64,000 nt of DNA from Bathymodiolus brooksi (Eukaryota; Mollusca; Bivalvia; Mytilida; Modiolidae): assembly GCA_963680875.1 (NCBI GenBank), contig OY804575.1, positions 104,835,505-104,899,504 of the forward strand, given 5' to 3'. Below the pieces are notes generated by a model. It saw only the letters and a program-made list of their open reading frames with translations, was not told the DNA's origin and searched no databases. The position numbers and the translations under genes are program-made. Below, piece by piece: positions 39,600 to 52,929 of the stretch (position 1 is its first letter; each line of letters begins with the position of its first letter).

Positions 39600-42500
39600 G
39601 GTTATGGTTAGATTTAAACTAAAAATTGTCTAAATCAGCAAAAAATAAGGGATAATACACTAGTACAACATGTAATGAACGTATTAAATACAGTAACATA
39701 GCTAGACATAAATGAAAGTACATGCTATTTTTGTTCTGAAGGTCCCTAGACAGTCATTGAGACAGACAGCGTATGCCAATGTGAACAAACATGTTGTCAA
39801 CTATCTTCGTCACAGATTACGGTGGTCTACATGCAGTTGTACATATATCTCTAGATAAAATTGTAGCTATTTGTTAAGATCATAGTCCACCAAATACAAC
39901 TCTTAAATATTATTGAGATTTAATGGATAAGATATCAATAACCTTTCTCCATGTCATTCTTAATGTAGAATTTTACAGTAATACTCCAAATATATAAATG
40001 AAAAAGGCATAATTATTGAAGACTTGTTATCCCATAAAGGTTGTTCAACGATGGCTCAAATAACAATTTTCATCCATATAATTATTTATCTCCAGGGATA
40101 GATCCAATTTAATTACTCCCCCTTTTTCTGTTATATCCACCATAAAGGTCTAAGTAGAACCCCATAAGGCACAATGTTGACCTGATCTTTTACGATGCAG
40201 TTAGATCATGTTAATCGAGAGGTCCGCGCTGCCTACAAATCAAAGACCTCTTAATATTATTCGAAAAAGTGTATGCGCATTGCATCGTATAACAGCGACT
40301 AAATATTTCGTTCCGTACTCATGTGATGTCTATGATGCTGTATATTGAAATAACCATTTCCCAATTATCGTACAGAATTTACATTTACAAGACATGAAAG
40401 TATAAGACATATTGAAACTTTTCTAAAACCGAACCTCCTAGGTACCAGCATTTATGTTCAGAATAGAAAGGTATTCGGTGTATACAGGTTAAATTGACAA
40501 AAATTCCTACAGTAGGTGTTTTTTCAGTGTTCGGTTTATAAATGATTCTGTTTTATTACGTGCTCAGCTTAGGCATGTTTCATTGTTTTTATTAAACTAA
40601 TTCGCCATTATACAGCAAGTAGGTAGAGAGAATACTTTAAAAATTATGTTGCTAAATTTATTAAAAATTGTTATATTCATGAATTGTATTTTATTTGATA
40701 AATTATGCATATTTCTTCAATTTCATTTTGAAATTGAGAATCTTGTAGTTCCTGTTTATTTGTTTTGCTTTTTTTCTATTTCGTTTTTTTTTTTTTAAAC
40801 TGTAGATCAGCATTTGAAATTGTAGATCCCGTGTTTGATCTGTGGAAATACCGTACTAATTGAACAAATTGAACTTTACGGAATTAATTTATTGAAAAAC
40901 AACTTATCTTAATAATATGTAATCAAGAGAATCATCAAATAAATGAATTCCTTGAAGATCAATTTCTAGCATATGACATTGTGACAGATCAAAGACAGGA
41001 TCTACAATTTCAAACAATGATCTACAATCTAAAAAAACCTGGTTATTTTCTGTCAAATAACCAAATCACAATGTCCTTCAAAGCATAAAAGAACATGACG
41101 TAATACCAGGACAATGGAGTAAAGCAATTAAATCAATACCATCTTATCTAAGAAGTATGTCAATGACATTGCTACCGGTCACGTCCCTGTTGAGCATTCT
41201 GAAGTCTTGATTGACATATACAGATCTACATTGAGTCGTACTCCACTATAACACATACGAACACAAGAACATGTGGTGGAGAACCAGGGCATTTCATCCC
41301 ACTTCCTCTCGAAATACCCAAACAATACCATTAACAAACATGCCGTGGTTCTTTTGTGTTCAGTAAGTTCGGTTGAGAAGAGAGGTGATTGTTTGTTTTG
41401 TTGATATTGGTGGAACTGAATCTCATCAATGTTGAAGTTTTCTTTTCATAATAGCAATGCCAAAAACCTGGCGAAATGCAAAAAATACAAATCAACAATT
41501 ATTTTGACGAAGCGGAAATTTCTATGTGCTTAAAGCGACAATTTGAAGGGTACTTGAAACAAAACGGAACACTTCTTGTGTCGTGTTGTTTTTGAATTAT
41601 AATACCAAACACCAATAAACTCATTGAGGAAAATAGTGCCAAAAAATCGGATGATCATCATTTTGACATCTGAGAACGAAATATCAAATAAATAAGACGA
41701 ATCATTTTTCAAAACTTTCTAAATCTGAAAATATCTATAAAAATTACTCCATGCATACAATGCGTTGATTAGTATTGATCACTAATCGCCAACTTTCAGC
41801 AATTCTGCGTACAGAAAATGACACGCCCTTCGTATGTAAAACACCCGGGCCATACATGAAATATGACGTGACACATATTTTGACGTCATTGAAGAATGAC
41901 GTCAAAGGTACGGAAAAGGACATCTAGAAATACGAAAAAATGAAAGTAAAAGACACAAATATATTTAATACGGTTGGAGTCTGTATTTGAAAACAAAAAC
42001 AATAGTTAAATCCGTAATATATCTGTTATTCAACTATCAGACAGGGTATATAATGTGACATTCCCGGCTTAGGATATATATTTAAACGATTTTTTTCTTG
42101 TTAAGAGGCGTTCTGATTGGATGTCACAACGAGTAAAGACGAGTGCCCCCGAAAACGGTCATTTACGGAAGAATATATATAGTAGTCTGTCTTATAATGT
42201 ATTCTGCAACTATTTGAAAAAAATCATAATATAACATGAATATTGCTTAACTAGGCGTAAAACAACTATCAATCCACCAATCAGTCAATATAGCTGAAAC
42301 ACTGCTGACTAGACTTCTTAGCTATCATCCATACAGTCAATATTTCAATATATAGTAATAATACCGCATTCTGTATAATTTATTTTTTGTTGAGTAATAG
42401 CATTTAATTAAAGTTACTTTCTCACATGAAATTTATAGTATAAACATAGTCATATTAGCGTTTTTAAAACATGTATTCAACATGTCTTTGCAAAGAACTT

Positions 42501-42660
42501 CATAATTTTCTTCCACTTCCGCTCTGTATCTCGCATTAGCCTCTTCAGATTATTGTCAGTAAATAATACGATTTAATAATGTGTTTTCATTTGATTGTTA
42601 AAATAAGTACTATTTGTTTTTATACAGTGCACTTTAATATTACGTTCTATAGCATATTAT
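39600..42660. other. Long gene-free stretch
   Basis: About 3 kb of AT-rich sequence. I find no frame above about 60 codons with recognisable content, no RNA gene and no clear repeat. A T-run lies at 40780-40796. Paired TGACGTCA-like motifs occur near 41868-41905. Confidence 0.45.
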
Positions 42661-43014
42661 AGGGTTATTGCACTAATATTTATCAAATAGTTCATGGCAC
42701 TAAGGGCCATGAACTATTTGTTATATTATACTCAAAACATGCAAATCTGTCAGACGACATGTTTTTGTTATTGTATATCTAAGACAAAAAACGAGTTCGG
42801 AAAAAATCCGGAAGAAAACATTATATTGATCGGGCCCGGTCCATATACTAAAATATGGACCGGTCAATATACGAAGACAAATAGGGAAAATTAAAACGTA
42901 AAGTATAATATTGAGGAATATTGTCTCGAGCAGTGTGTCATATTGTACGAGCTTGCGAGTGCAATATGATGTACTGCGAGGGACACTATGGCTCAATATT
43001 AGTGCAATAACCCT
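42661..43014. repeat. TIR element ~354 bp with internal palindromes
   Basis: Terminal inverted repeats AGGGTTATTGCACTAATATT and its complement at 42995-43014. Inside are further fold-backs: CAAATAGTTCATGGC with GGCCATGAACTATTTG (about 42687-42721), GGTCCATATACTAAAATATGGACC (about 42838-42861), and a long imperfect one (about 42905-43000). The overlapping frames on both strands are translations of these palindromes. Confidence 0.8.
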
Positions 43015-45321
43015 TTTATAATATAGTACCAAATATTTCAGTCTGTGACAATTACATTTAACCATATTTCTTTGCAACATGTATTCAACATAATTCCGCC
43101 ATATTGGTTATCTCTCGTCCACTTGCATGCAAATATAGTTTTACTCGGAACCTCTCTAGTGTGTACCAAATTTAAAGGAGAAAGAATGGAATGCAATATC
43201 GGTCAAGATGCATTTTTTTTTTAACTCATTCGGAATTGCTCTACTTTTTAGATATATTTATAAAGGAAGACTAGTAAGAATATCGGAAAATATTGCATTT
43301 TTATTTTACAAAGAAATCTACATGAACTATTTGATACTATATTATAATGCTTATTATTGCATTGATTTTCGCTGCGTAGCGAAGTTCCCCAATAAGAATC
43401 TGAATATTCCGCCCAGAAACCCAATATGGCGAGAAAATATTACATTGAATGATGAATTGATTCTCATCGATAATCAAAGTCCCCATGTTACCTCATAAGG
43501 ATATTATGAATCCATCGGAATACATTTGTCCATCCACAGGCATATTTTTTTCCTTTTAGAATCGCGGTGTGATGAGAATTTGTTAAGCACGATCTTGTTT
43601 ATGAGGTTATATTTCTCTCATCTTGTGAGATCATCTTACTATTAAATGATATATAGCAAATTTCTCATTTAATGACTTGATAACTATTTGAAACCGTATC
43701 TTCAGTGATATTATATATCAAAAACGTCAGTAACAAAGCCTACCGTTATTACTTACATGTATATGTATTAATGACGAAAGCGAACATTTCAATATACATC
43801 AACAAAAATATGATGCAGTTTCCATTTTAAAACAATTAATTTGCTACACAAGGGAAGTAATTCTCTATTTTGTTTTTTTTCTTCAGAAACTAAGACTCTA
43901 ATATTTAATTATCCTACACTTGTTCTATTTGAGCAGTCAAACAGCATTGACTGGATACATATTTGTTATATACGACCACTGACCAAGATAAAGCTGTTCT
44001 TGTACATGATTCATGTTGAGCAACGACAAGAAACGGTGAAAGCGCGGACTTCACAGAAGACATCATAAAAATTATGAGAAGGACCATTGTTTCTGCTCTT
44101 TTTAGACAACTTGACAGTTGTTTTGGGGCTTTCTAACATTGCAGGATAACCACAATATACGTATGTTGTCGGAAAATATAAAATTCATTTCCATTCATTG
44201 CGAAACAAAACAGAGAAGCTCTCTATCTGTTTATGAAGCTCGTACAAATAAATTATATATTTTCCGACAATGTACGTATATCGTCTATATATCATATCAC
44301 CGCTGGAATCGCAGGGGAGTAGAAATGGAACCCTTTTTTAACTGCTACGACACATACACCTTCCGAAATGGTCATCCGCTAATTGTGCGAGGGTGGGAGA
44401 TTAAATGTACAACTCGCCCTTATGAGTGTCTCGTGTATGGAGAAAGTAGTGCTCCTTGTGAGCAACACATTGCAATCGATGATCGTTGATGGGCTGTTGC
44501 CAGGCACAAATTTAGAAATCTATCCAACATACAGTATTTTCTCTATGTTCTTATTGCTATCTAAATTTCCGCCCCATAGCTAGGCCCATCAACGTGTCAT
44601 CTTTTTGCCTAGACATGATTTAAATTGCTTGTAAACTTGTTCTCATCATGAATATAGCTTAAATACTACCTACGTAACATTAAACAACAATCAATCAATC
44701 TTTTATGCAACATATGAAACTAAAATCCTCATTGTCGGTTTGTGCTAGCACTATGTAATAGGTATAACATATTTATTTCATTGAACCAAGGTTAAGTTCA
44801 AGTTTCTAAAGCAGGTACACATTGGGATCGGCAAAAAGAATTCAATATTCAAATTGTTTTTGAACGTATGGGAATAAGAATGTGCAACAAATATGAAGAT
44901 ATGTCAATGTATGCCAGTGACAAATAATAATCACGTTTGAAATAACTGACTGGTCAAAGGTTATTCAGGGACAAAGATCAGGTACATGTATACTCTTCTT
45001 ATCTAACACAATGTACATTTTCCATCTTTTTGAACACCAGGATGCACGCTATTTCTTTGGCATTTTTACTTTGCACATTTTCACTTAATTCAGGTTGGTA
45101 AACATTTTGTTTAATTAGATTACTTCTACTTTTTGCTATGAAGTTTAACTCTAAAACAATCTTGTTTTCTTTACATTTTCGATCTCTACACAATCAGTTT
45201 AATTGTCTTTGTTTTCTCTCGCTGAAATGTTCTAGTATGGGTAGTTCGTGCTGTTGTTGGTTGTGAACTTTTCTAACATCACAGTTAATTGATTAAGAAA
45301 AACCAAAGTACTGGAAACAAC
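43015..45321. other. Gene-free stretch
   Basis: Apart from a SINE-like tail at 44620-44700 (TTGTAAACTTGTTCTCATCA, ending CAATCAATCAATC), nothing is supported. Several 60-120-codon frames here have no family signature. Confidence 0.4.
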
Positions 45322-45432
45322 ATTATGTGGATAATGTTGTCAGTGACTTGCAGCAGGTCGGTGGTTTTCTCCGGGTAATCCGGTTTCTGAAATATTGCTG
45401 AAAGTGGCTTCAAACACCATAGCCCTAACCCT
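45322..45432 (+). repeat. SINE (type B) fragment
   Basis: Contains GCAGGTCGGTGGTTTTCTCC and TTGCTGAAAGTGGCTTCAAA, body and tail of the type B SINE, 200 bp before the full copy at 45632. Confidence 0.7.
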
Positions 45433-45631
45433 ACTGAACAGGATGAAATACATTCAATGCTAAATAACCTATGGTTAAGGGAAATGCTATAGAAAGCCAC
45501 AGGTTTCAAAATCAAAACATTGAAATTGCAATACTGCAATTTTGTAGCTTGCATTTGTATTGGTACATTTTGTAGCATTTCATTCTAAAGAGAAATTGTC
45601 TGCGATTTGAGTTTTCTTTTACTTTGTAGAG

Positions 45632-45893
45632 ACCGTCGTGATCGTGATTGTATGGTAGTTGGATTTACATCTACCTGTGCAATCAGTGCCTCACCACTAA
45701 AGTTGTGAGTTCGATTCCCGCTCGTGGCGAAGTGTACTCGATACAACATTATGTGATAAAGTTTGTGACTTGTGAGAGGTCGGTGGTTTTCTCCTGGTAC
45801 TCCGGTTTCCTCCACCACTAAAACTGACCACCACAATATAACTGAAATATTGTTGAAAATGGCATTAAACACCATAACCCTAATCCCTTTTCC
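45632..45893 (+). repeat. tRNA-headed SINE (type B), full length
   Basis: The head contains GTATGGTAGTTGGATTTACA and the B-box GAGTTCGATTCCC (about 45707-45719). The body carries GGTCGGTGGTTTTCTCCTGG and CTCCACCACTAAAACTGACC. The tail is TTGTTGAAAATGGCATTAAA. Best plus-strand copy of this family. Confidence 0.82.
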
Positions 45894-46600
45894 TTAGTCA
45901 TTTTGTTGCTGTGAATCGTTAGTTTATTTATTCCAAAGATTTAAAAAAAAAAAAAGTTTTACTGTGAACCCTGGGGTCTAAGGTTTGACATATACTACAC
46001 TGGGGGAAGTTTTACAAAGTAGTGTTCTAAAGACCCAATTTTTTATTTGTACACAATGTTAAAGTACTAGTATTTGGCATGGATTATCAGTGTGAAATAG
46101 AGCGTCGTTCTTGTACACATGCATTGTCGGTAACCAACGGAAGATCACGCTCCGATACTCAAGTTGAACTGTCTCTATTAAAATGAAAATGTTTCTGCAA
46201 CTGTCCACCAATAGAGTGTCTTGAGAGGTAGCGAAAGGTTATATTTTGTTGCCTTTCATTCATCTGTTGTCATATTAAAAAAAAAACCTGCAGCGTCCTA
46301 TTTTCTTTATTTTTCTCATTTCAAATATCAAGCTAAATAATAGAAAAGACCAACTGCAAAGCGAAAATAAAAACAAAAACTTTACGGATACAGAACTGCA
46401 TTTCCGAATCAAATCTTACAAGATTAAAATAATATCTCTACAAATGTAATGTTACAGAGTTGCAATATTGCAATAGAAAAAGCAGAACTGTTATGTACAA
46501 CTTCGTCATTGAACAGTTAGAATTGTGAAACATTGAACTTTCCATATAATACAACAAGAAATATAATTAAATACTGTATTAACTTGCTTCATTTATTCAG
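45894..46600. other. Upstream region of the lipase gene, no exon found
   Basis: The lipase needs an upstream exon for its start codon and signal peptide, ending in phase 1. I could not identify it here or further upstream with confidence. Confidence 0.4.
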
Positions 46601-46763
46601 CGCTTATTTTGGACCAAATAAACCATGCTGTAAACAGACATGTTTGTTATGGAGACTTGGGCTGTTTCGATACCAATCCACCATTCCGTAGTGTTGAGCG
46701 TCCAGTTGTGCTCTTACCTGCAAGCCCAGATTCGATAAAAACGACTTTTCAACTACATACAAG
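46601..46763 (+). CDS. Lipase exon (N-terminal domain start)
   Basis: Acceptor TTTATTCAG before 46601, donor GTATTC after 46763; enters in phase 1 and leaves in phase 2. Encodes RHVCYGDLGCF, then PPFRSVERPVVLLPASPDSI and TTFQLHTR. CY-x-x-LGCF and LP-x-SP-x-x-I-x-T-x-F-x-L-x-TR are the usual start of mature pancreatic lipases, so only the signal peptide lies upstream. Confidence 0.88.
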
Positions 46764-47489
46764 GTATTCTCGAGTCTTATCTCTCTACGATCCAAAGTTC
46801 ACTGATATCATAATGTAGTCGGTAAAAACATGGCAATACAGTTTAAATGATCCCGTGCTCAGTTGAGGTATCAAGGTTTAATTTACGCTTAATCAGGTGG
46901 TGTATTCTGCTAACAATCCTTAAAAATGATTTCAATAGATAAAATACTAACTAAAGTGGTCTTACAATACAAATATATATACTTATTAACAATAAATATT
47001 CCACATAGCAAGCATACTTTTTATATGAATTACTGCATATAAGCGGCTGTCAATTAAGAAAGGACTCGCTAAGCTCAACCATGGCATATGTATTAAAGTC
47101 TAACCAGTGGATTTATTGAACCTACATATACTACGTTGAAGTTAGCTGTATCTCGCTTAGAAATGTTGCGTTCGGAATTTTTCTTTAACTTTCTTTCTTC
47201 AGGCAATTTTCCGGGGTCATTAATTTTCATCACAAGAATCAGTAAAATATTAGTTAATCAGTGAAATCAGCACCCGCTCTAATACATGTGTCTTATTCGA
47301 ATTCCACGTTCGCGTAATGCTATTCCGATTTTCGAAATAAAAATGTTCAAACTCTAGTACTAGATGTGCAAATGGTGCACCTAATTAGTTATAATCGATG
47401 TGACAATATCGCATATTGAACAAATAAGTTGCTTCAATTTGCATTAAATGAAAAGGTCTGAACCAAACTAGTTTTCATCTAAATGGTTA

Positions 47490-47790
47490 ATATCTTAGGA
47501 TAATTGTATTGTCTGTTCATCTACAATGTTTTATTAACGGGTTTTGATTACCACTTTGTTTATTATCTTCAAACTTTTCTTGATCCCGAATATAATGAGA
47601 TTTTAATTGTTTTTGACACCATACCGTATCATATAGATACAGATTTTCGAGAAATTGAAATGGTTATTTATATAGCACTGCCACCTCGGAACTATTTTGA
47701 CAAATTATGCAGTACATTTAGGGTTATATATGATGCTGGCAAAGTTAAATGTGAATTAAAAGGGCGAATCAAGATTAAGGAATAACAAAT
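47490..47790 (+). other. Intronic Penelope-like tail followed by unassigned frame
   Basis: 47490-47585 is the end of the second Penelope-like tail (TTGTATTGTCTGTTC to TATCTTCAAACTTTTCT). The frame then continues as DPEYNEILIVFDTIPYHI, REIEMVIYIALPPRNYFDK and VKCELKGRIKIKE to a TAA at 47783. It looks protein-like but I do not recognise it. It lies in lipase intron 1 and is not part of the lipase. Confidence 0.25.
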
Positions 47791-48009
47791 TAAGTATATA
47801 TATTTTTCCTCTCGGCATTTCCTCGATAGATGTCATCTACTAACAATGAAGATATATAACTAAGGGGTCATGGTGGTAAACTTGAAAGCCGTCATCATGA
47901 CATGGGTAACTGTTACAGATGTCTTTGTCACAAATGAGATAACCAATGATATGTTCCGTTTGTCGTCGTCAAATACCATTCTTTCCTCGTCACCAGCTTT
48001 TGGTAATCA

Positions 48010-48454
48010 GTTATACGATGGGTGCCACTAGTGTGATTGGAAATGCTAATCCTTTGGAAGACCTGGAGTTCACTCCTGTTTTTCAGTGGGTTTCGCATTG
48101 CTCAATAATATAGTTTTCTGTGTACGATTTTGTTAACTATTGTTTGTCTTTTTTTTTTCTTTTGACCATTGTAATGTCGGTCCTGTTTCGAATTACGGCT
48201 TCTGAGTACCTCTTTGATATCTTCATATTGAGGTTGTGCGATGCAATGTATTGTAATATTATCAATATATGACAGTCAGACCTGGCCATAAAGTCACCTC
48301 TATTAAGCAGTCACCTGTCTTAAAATGTCACTTTTTCCTTGTCCTGTCATAAAATATTTCATATGAATCGGACATCTTTTAAGAGATCACCTGCCTTATA
48401 AGGCCACCATTTCTTTCTTACAAAGGTGACCTCTTAATACAGGTTTGACTGTAT
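48010..48454 (+). repeat. Penelope-like tail plus a ~184-bp TIR element (intron 1)
   Basis: 48010-48240 is a tail of the second Penelope-like family. 48271-48454 has terminal inverted repeats (GACAGTCAGACCTGG-like at the left, CAGGTTTGACTGTA at the right) and internal TAAGAGATCACC/AGGTGACCTCTTAA motifs. Confidence 0.7.
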
Positions 48455-48725
48455 GTGGATGGTTGTTTGTCTGGTAACTGAAACTATATATATGCATTTC
48501 ACAACGAAGTTTGTGAGTTTGACTACTATCCCAAGCGAGGCATACTTCATACAACTTCATATATTAGGTTTTACATTTTACATTAACTTGTAGCAGGCCG
48601 GGTCGGGTGTCTTCTCACAGTATGCCACTTTCCTCTATCAATGTCATTGTGTTTTAAAGCTCACATAGTCACATGAATACAATTAATGCCAAATGCTATC
48701 GTTTTTACCTCATATAATATTACAG

Positions 48726-48894
48726 AACACGCCCGTCAACTGCTGAGGAACAACTTCTAGATTACAACAATGCTTCTTCCATAACTTCGTCAAGTTTTGT
48801 TGGTACAAGGAAGACGAAAGTACTAATACATGGATTTACACATCACGGTCACCAACAATGGTTACAAAATATGGCACAAGCATTTTTGAAAAAG
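48726..48894 (+). CDS. Lipase exon (oxyanion-hole region)
   Basis: Acceptor ATATTACAG, donor GTTTGT, phases 2 to 0. Encodes the end of the TR-x-x-P motif, QLLDYNNASSI, then RKTKVLIHGFTHHGHQQWLQ. The KVLIHGF stretch is the conserved strand whose Gly-Phe contributes to the oxyanion hole. Confidence 0.9.
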
Positions 48895-49025
48895 GTTTGT
48901 TGTCTAATTTGTATGTAAATTATGTAAATACTCCTATGTAAATTCTAGCTTTGGAGAAGGGTTAACATAAGCTTTCAGCTTGTTTCCGAATCCATATTCT
49001 GTAATAATTATGTATTATACACTTA

Positions 49026-49157
49026 TTTCACTTGCATAGGGGAGATATGAAGATTTGTTCACCCAAGAAAAATCATATTTCCCGAGGGCAACGCCAGAGG
49101 GAAATATGATTATTTCGAGGGTGAACAAATTTTCATATCTCCCTTATGCAAGGGAAA
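49026..49157. repeat. Fold-back element (lipase intron 2)
   Basis: Arms CTTGCATAGGGGAGATATGA and TCATATCTCCCTTATGCAAG pair, with inner pairing TCATATTTCCC/GGGAAATATGA. Same architecture as 50331-50468. Confidence 0.8.
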
Positions 49158-49603
49158 TGAATGTTTTATTCCACCAGGCCAACGTTTTGGTGAATTCTGC
49201 CAAATGAAATCTTTTAGCTATCTTTGTTTACAAAATTATTATTTCGGAACATCTTTGGAGTTATCTTTACTAACATGGAATACCGTTATATGACCAAAGA
49301 GTTAAATCTTGAGAATTTCTAATAAGGGAAATACGATATTGTTGAGAGGGAAATACGATGTTTTGATAAATGTCACGTGGGATTGTTTCGACCAATGGAA
49401 TTTCTATATAAATAGAATAAATATTATAGAGTGGAATAATATGTATTATTCATGATTTTTCTTTATCGAATAAATATTGTTTAGACTAAATCCTTTCTCT
49501 TTCATCCAAACATGACAAAAACAGAAGGTATATTAATCAAATAATTATTTTCTTTTTAGCATGCATTTTACAGCAAACCTGAAAATCTCTTATTTTCTTG
49601 TAG

Positions 49604-49832
49604 GAAGATATGAACATTATAATTGTCGGCTGGGGAGATGGTGCAAAACCTCCATATACAGAAGCTGCCGCCAATACCCGGGTCGTCGGAGCACAAGTTG
49701 CAAAACTCATCAACCTAATTGTTTCTGCTGATCTCGCATATATGAGCAAGTTCCATATTATTGGCCACAGCTTAGGGGCTCACGCTGCCGGTTACGCAGG
49801 TGAACGATTGAAACATTTACCAAGGATTTCAG
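49604..49832 (+). CDS. Lipase exon with nucleophile elbow GHSLG
   Basis: Acceptor TTCTTGTAG, donor GTAAAA, phases 0 to 1. Encodes EDMNIIIVGWGDGA, AANTRVVGAQVAKLI and KFHIIGHSLGAHAAGYAGE. The catalytic Ser codon is AGC at 49769-49771 in the GxSxG motif. Confidence 0.95.
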
Positions 49833-50330
49833 GTAAAATATATAATTACTAAAATGATTAAAAATGCTGTAATATCATCCATAGTTAATCGTTATAACCG
49901 ATGTTGTCATGATCGCCGTCTTGTTTCTTGCTAACAAAAACAAACTCACTAAACATTGTCCTTATACGATCCACATGAAACAACTGGGCTCATTCGGAAG
50001 CTATATTATTATACCTCATAGATATAAGAGTGTCTGTGATTGGTTATAAAACGTCACATGCCAGGAAGACAAAACTTCATATATCCTTAGACCGAGTGCT
50101 CCGGGGAAATAAATATCATGTATCCCGCTGTCGTGTGCCCCCATGGCGACGTCCTATACAAATGGACACAAAAGAAAATTTCTCATGTCGTGGAATGTTT
50201 AGTTTCATTCTTCATTTTTCGGATAACTATAATGTAACCATCAACATAAACAACTCCACAAATTGAATTAAAGGTTAAATTAGTTTAAAAAAAATGTTTT
50301 GTTGTGTGTGTAATTTCTGTGTAATAAACA

Positions 50331-50468
50331 ATTTATGACCCTTGTTGTAGGGAGATGTGAAGCTTTGTTTACCCTCAGAAGTCATATTTCTCTCGGACAT
50401 CGCCCTCGAGAAATATGACTTCCTCGGGTAAACAAACCTTCATATCTCGCTGCAACAAGGGCCATAAA
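50331..50468. repeat. Fold-back element (lipase intron 3)
   Basis: Arms ATTTATGACCCTTGTTGTAG and CTGCAACAAGGGCCATAAAT, inner AAGTCATATTTCTC/GAGAAATATGACTT. A second copy of the hairpin family at 49026-49157, with ends resembling the perfect palindrome at 4960-5064. Confidence 0.8.
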
Positions 50469-51553
50469 TGTATAATGTACCCTATCCAACATGAAGTTAG
50501 CGTAAAGTATATGAATCCTCACTATCTTCATGATTGAAGACAAATAGGTTAGTTCGGGATGAAAAAACACTATGCAAGATTTCTTCCAGGAATTTTTTCT
50601 TTTTATTTTACTTAAGCTTGGGTTGATATTTCTTGATCTTCATTGAAATCCAAGTCCTTTATCGGTATTTTGCGCACAACATTCCGAACAGAAAAATACG
50701 CTTTGCATTTTTATTTTGTACATATTCACATAATAACCAAACTACAATTGAACCTCATATATGTGAACACTTTCATAAGTTCTAACGATAAACGGTCTGA
50801 TGTGACTGACTATGAAGATGATTATTCCTATCGATGAGTTTGCTTTCAAATGGTTAAAATCACAATATTTCCTCCATTGAGTCATATGTTAAGCTGCATC
50901 GTGTTATAATTTTACATTATTCTAATGGCTATTTCCCATTAGACATAGCAACAACAAAAAACAATAATATATCATGGATAATTTCTCGGTAATATATTCC
51001 ATAAAAATGCCAATCAATCTACTATGAAAACAATTAAGCACACACTTGGAATAACATTGGTTTTTTTTATTATACTTTATTGCATATTAGAATAAATATC
51101 ATACATTTAATTAGTTGAACACTCTCCATGTGACCTTCACTATTCCGCAATACAGACTAGGGTGCTGATATAGACTGGTCTATGTCAGCATTTATTTCTC
51201 ATTGTCAGTTGCACACCATTCAAACTTTACTGTAGTCAATTGAATTGGGTAATACATAGTTGATAACACCTAGGAAAACCCAGGACGGGATTGCAACTAC
51301 ATGCACAAAAACAAATATGTGCATTTATATTGTATGTGTCAGATTCTGGTCTTCAATGCAATAAACACAATAGTTACTGATATGGTGATTAATATCAGGA
51401 TATATAGACTTCCCTTGGTTCATGGTACGGACCAGTGATCCCGTATCACGACCCTTTGGGCAATCTGTATATCCTGATATTTCCCTCCATATTAGTAACT
51501 ATTACATAAATGTATTAGAACAAGACAGACTGTATTTGAGATTTCATTTTCAG
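50469..51553. other. Lipase intron 3 remainder
   Basis: An imperfect fold-back around 51350-51500 (CAGGATATATAGACTTCCC, TACAGATTGCCC... ATCCTGATATTTCCC), with ACTGATATGGTGATTAATAT near its left end, may be another hairpin element. Otherwise AT-rich. Confidence 0.4.
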
Positions 51554-51808
51554 GACTAGATCCAGCAGACCCTTATTTCCAAGGAACAGACATCAAGGTT
51601 AGACTTGATCCCTCCGATGCAGACTTTGTTGATGTCATACACACGGACGACTCCAGTATTCTGTCTCTAGGATTTGGTGCATCACAAGCCATGGGTCACC
51701 TTGACTTTTACCCAAATAATGGTCAACAACAACCAGGATGTCCGGCCGATCTGTTTGCTAAAATAAAGGCATCGGTCTGGAGTACAGTGACACAATTAGA
51801 TATTTTGG
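51554..51808 (+). CDS. Lipase exon with catalytic Asp
   Basis: Acceptor CATTTTCAG, donor GTATTT, phases 1 to 1. Encodes GLDPADPYFQG (catalytic Asp codon GAT at 51559-51561), DPSDADFVDVIHTD, MGHLDFYPNNGQQQPGC, and the start of the lid loop (CPADLFAKIKA). The lid runs from this Cys to the Cys before SHERS in the next exon, about 30 residues, so this is a full-lid lipase type rather than a lid-deleted phospholipase. Confidence 0.93.
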
Positions 51809-51852
51809 GTATTTATTATGGTTTTACTCAAATTAATTTTGAGTGAATGAGT

Positions 51853-52190
51853 GATTGTTGTTTAACGCCAATTCAGCAATTTTTCAGCTATATCATGGCG
51901 AGAACAAGTTAATTTACAATGAGATGATGATGAGGTTCCCTTTGTTGTAGACCAACACGCTGAGTTGGATTTTTATAGTGCTAGCTCACTGAAACAACAG
52001 TCCGCGGATAGACATGTCGCTCCCCTTGGACACATTATTCTGAGTTCGAGCCAACCAGTCTTTGCTCTTTCTCCTTAATGCTGCGTGCTTAGAGGAGAAG
52101 CAACACATACCAATTTTATAGTCTTTGATTTGACCCGACCGGGGCTCGAACCCACGATCTACCACACTCGAGGCAAGCACGCTAATCATT
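51853..52190 (-). repeat. tRNA-headed SINE (type A), full length (lipase intron 4)
   Basis: Minus strand: head with GTGCTTGCCTCGAG and B-box GGGTTCGAGCCCCGG, body with TGCTTCTCCTCTAAGCACGC and AGGAGAAAGAGCAAAGAC, tail (left) GTTGTTTAACGCC, TTTTTCAGCTATATCATGGC. Best type A copy in the window. Confidence 0.82.
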
Positions 52191-52469
52191 TTGTTTTTAA
52201 AATTAGTATGTCAGGTTTGTGAATAAGAAGAGTTTGGAGACACCAAAGGGGCAATCAAACAACAATGGGTGAACCCTGAGGAATAGCCATAGGACATACA
52301 TATAGTTTCCCCACTGCAGGTTACAACCCTTGTCACAAGATGGTATCATATATAAAATGTGGATGCATAGTTCATGTTGAAGTCTTTTTTCAACATTAAT
52401 ACTTCATTTTATATAAGTATGTTCACTTTTATCGTTTAGGCTGATATTTAAGTCAAATGCAATACAGAT

Positions 52470-52515
52470 ACAACACCCCCTCCCCCCCCCCCCCCCACTC
52501 ACACACACACATCAA
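52470..52515. repeat. C-run plus AC microsatellite (lipase intron 4)
   Basis: CCCCCTCCCC followed by a longer C-run, then (AC)n, about 80-120 bp upstream of the exon at 52592. Confidence 0.9.
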
Positions 52516-52591
52516 TAGAAGTTATACGAGTCCCAATAGAAGTTATATGAGTCAAGCTTACAATTAAGAATTGTTTTACATTTTCTTTCAG

Positions 52592-52822
52592 CTGGGGAAG
52601 CGGCAGTTGCCTGCAGCCACGAACGGTCTTACATCTATTACACAGAATCGATTCTTTCTGAATGTCCCTTCATGGCTTACCCGTGTACGAGTGGGGACGA
52701 GTTTGATAAAGGCAACTGCTTACAATGCGGTGCGGACTGTCCGGATATGGGTTATTATGCTGATAAATCGAAAGCCCGTGGGTCCATGTACCTTAGTACC
52801 CAAGATGCTTCACCATACTGTA
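52592..52822 (+). CDS. Lipase exon with catalytic His
   Basis: Acceptor TTTCTTTCAG, donor GTAAGT, phases 1 to 1. Encodes the end of the lid, ACSHERSYIYYTESI (catalytic His codon CAC at 52618-52620), then Cys-rich CPFMAYPCTSGDEF and CLQCGADCPDMGYYAD, the end of the hydrolase domain. Confidence 0.93.
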
Positions 52823-52929
52823 GTAAGTAAACATGTTTTGTTATATGCAGTGTGGTAGGACCACTGACATGTTCCATTTGTCGCAAGTACTTCCCAGCCC
52901 TTTCCTTGATCATGACTGATCATCGAGTT

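Noticed and set aside
42694..43080. 119- and 66-codon frames on opposite strands
   Set aside because: They fall inside the TIR element with several internal palindromes.
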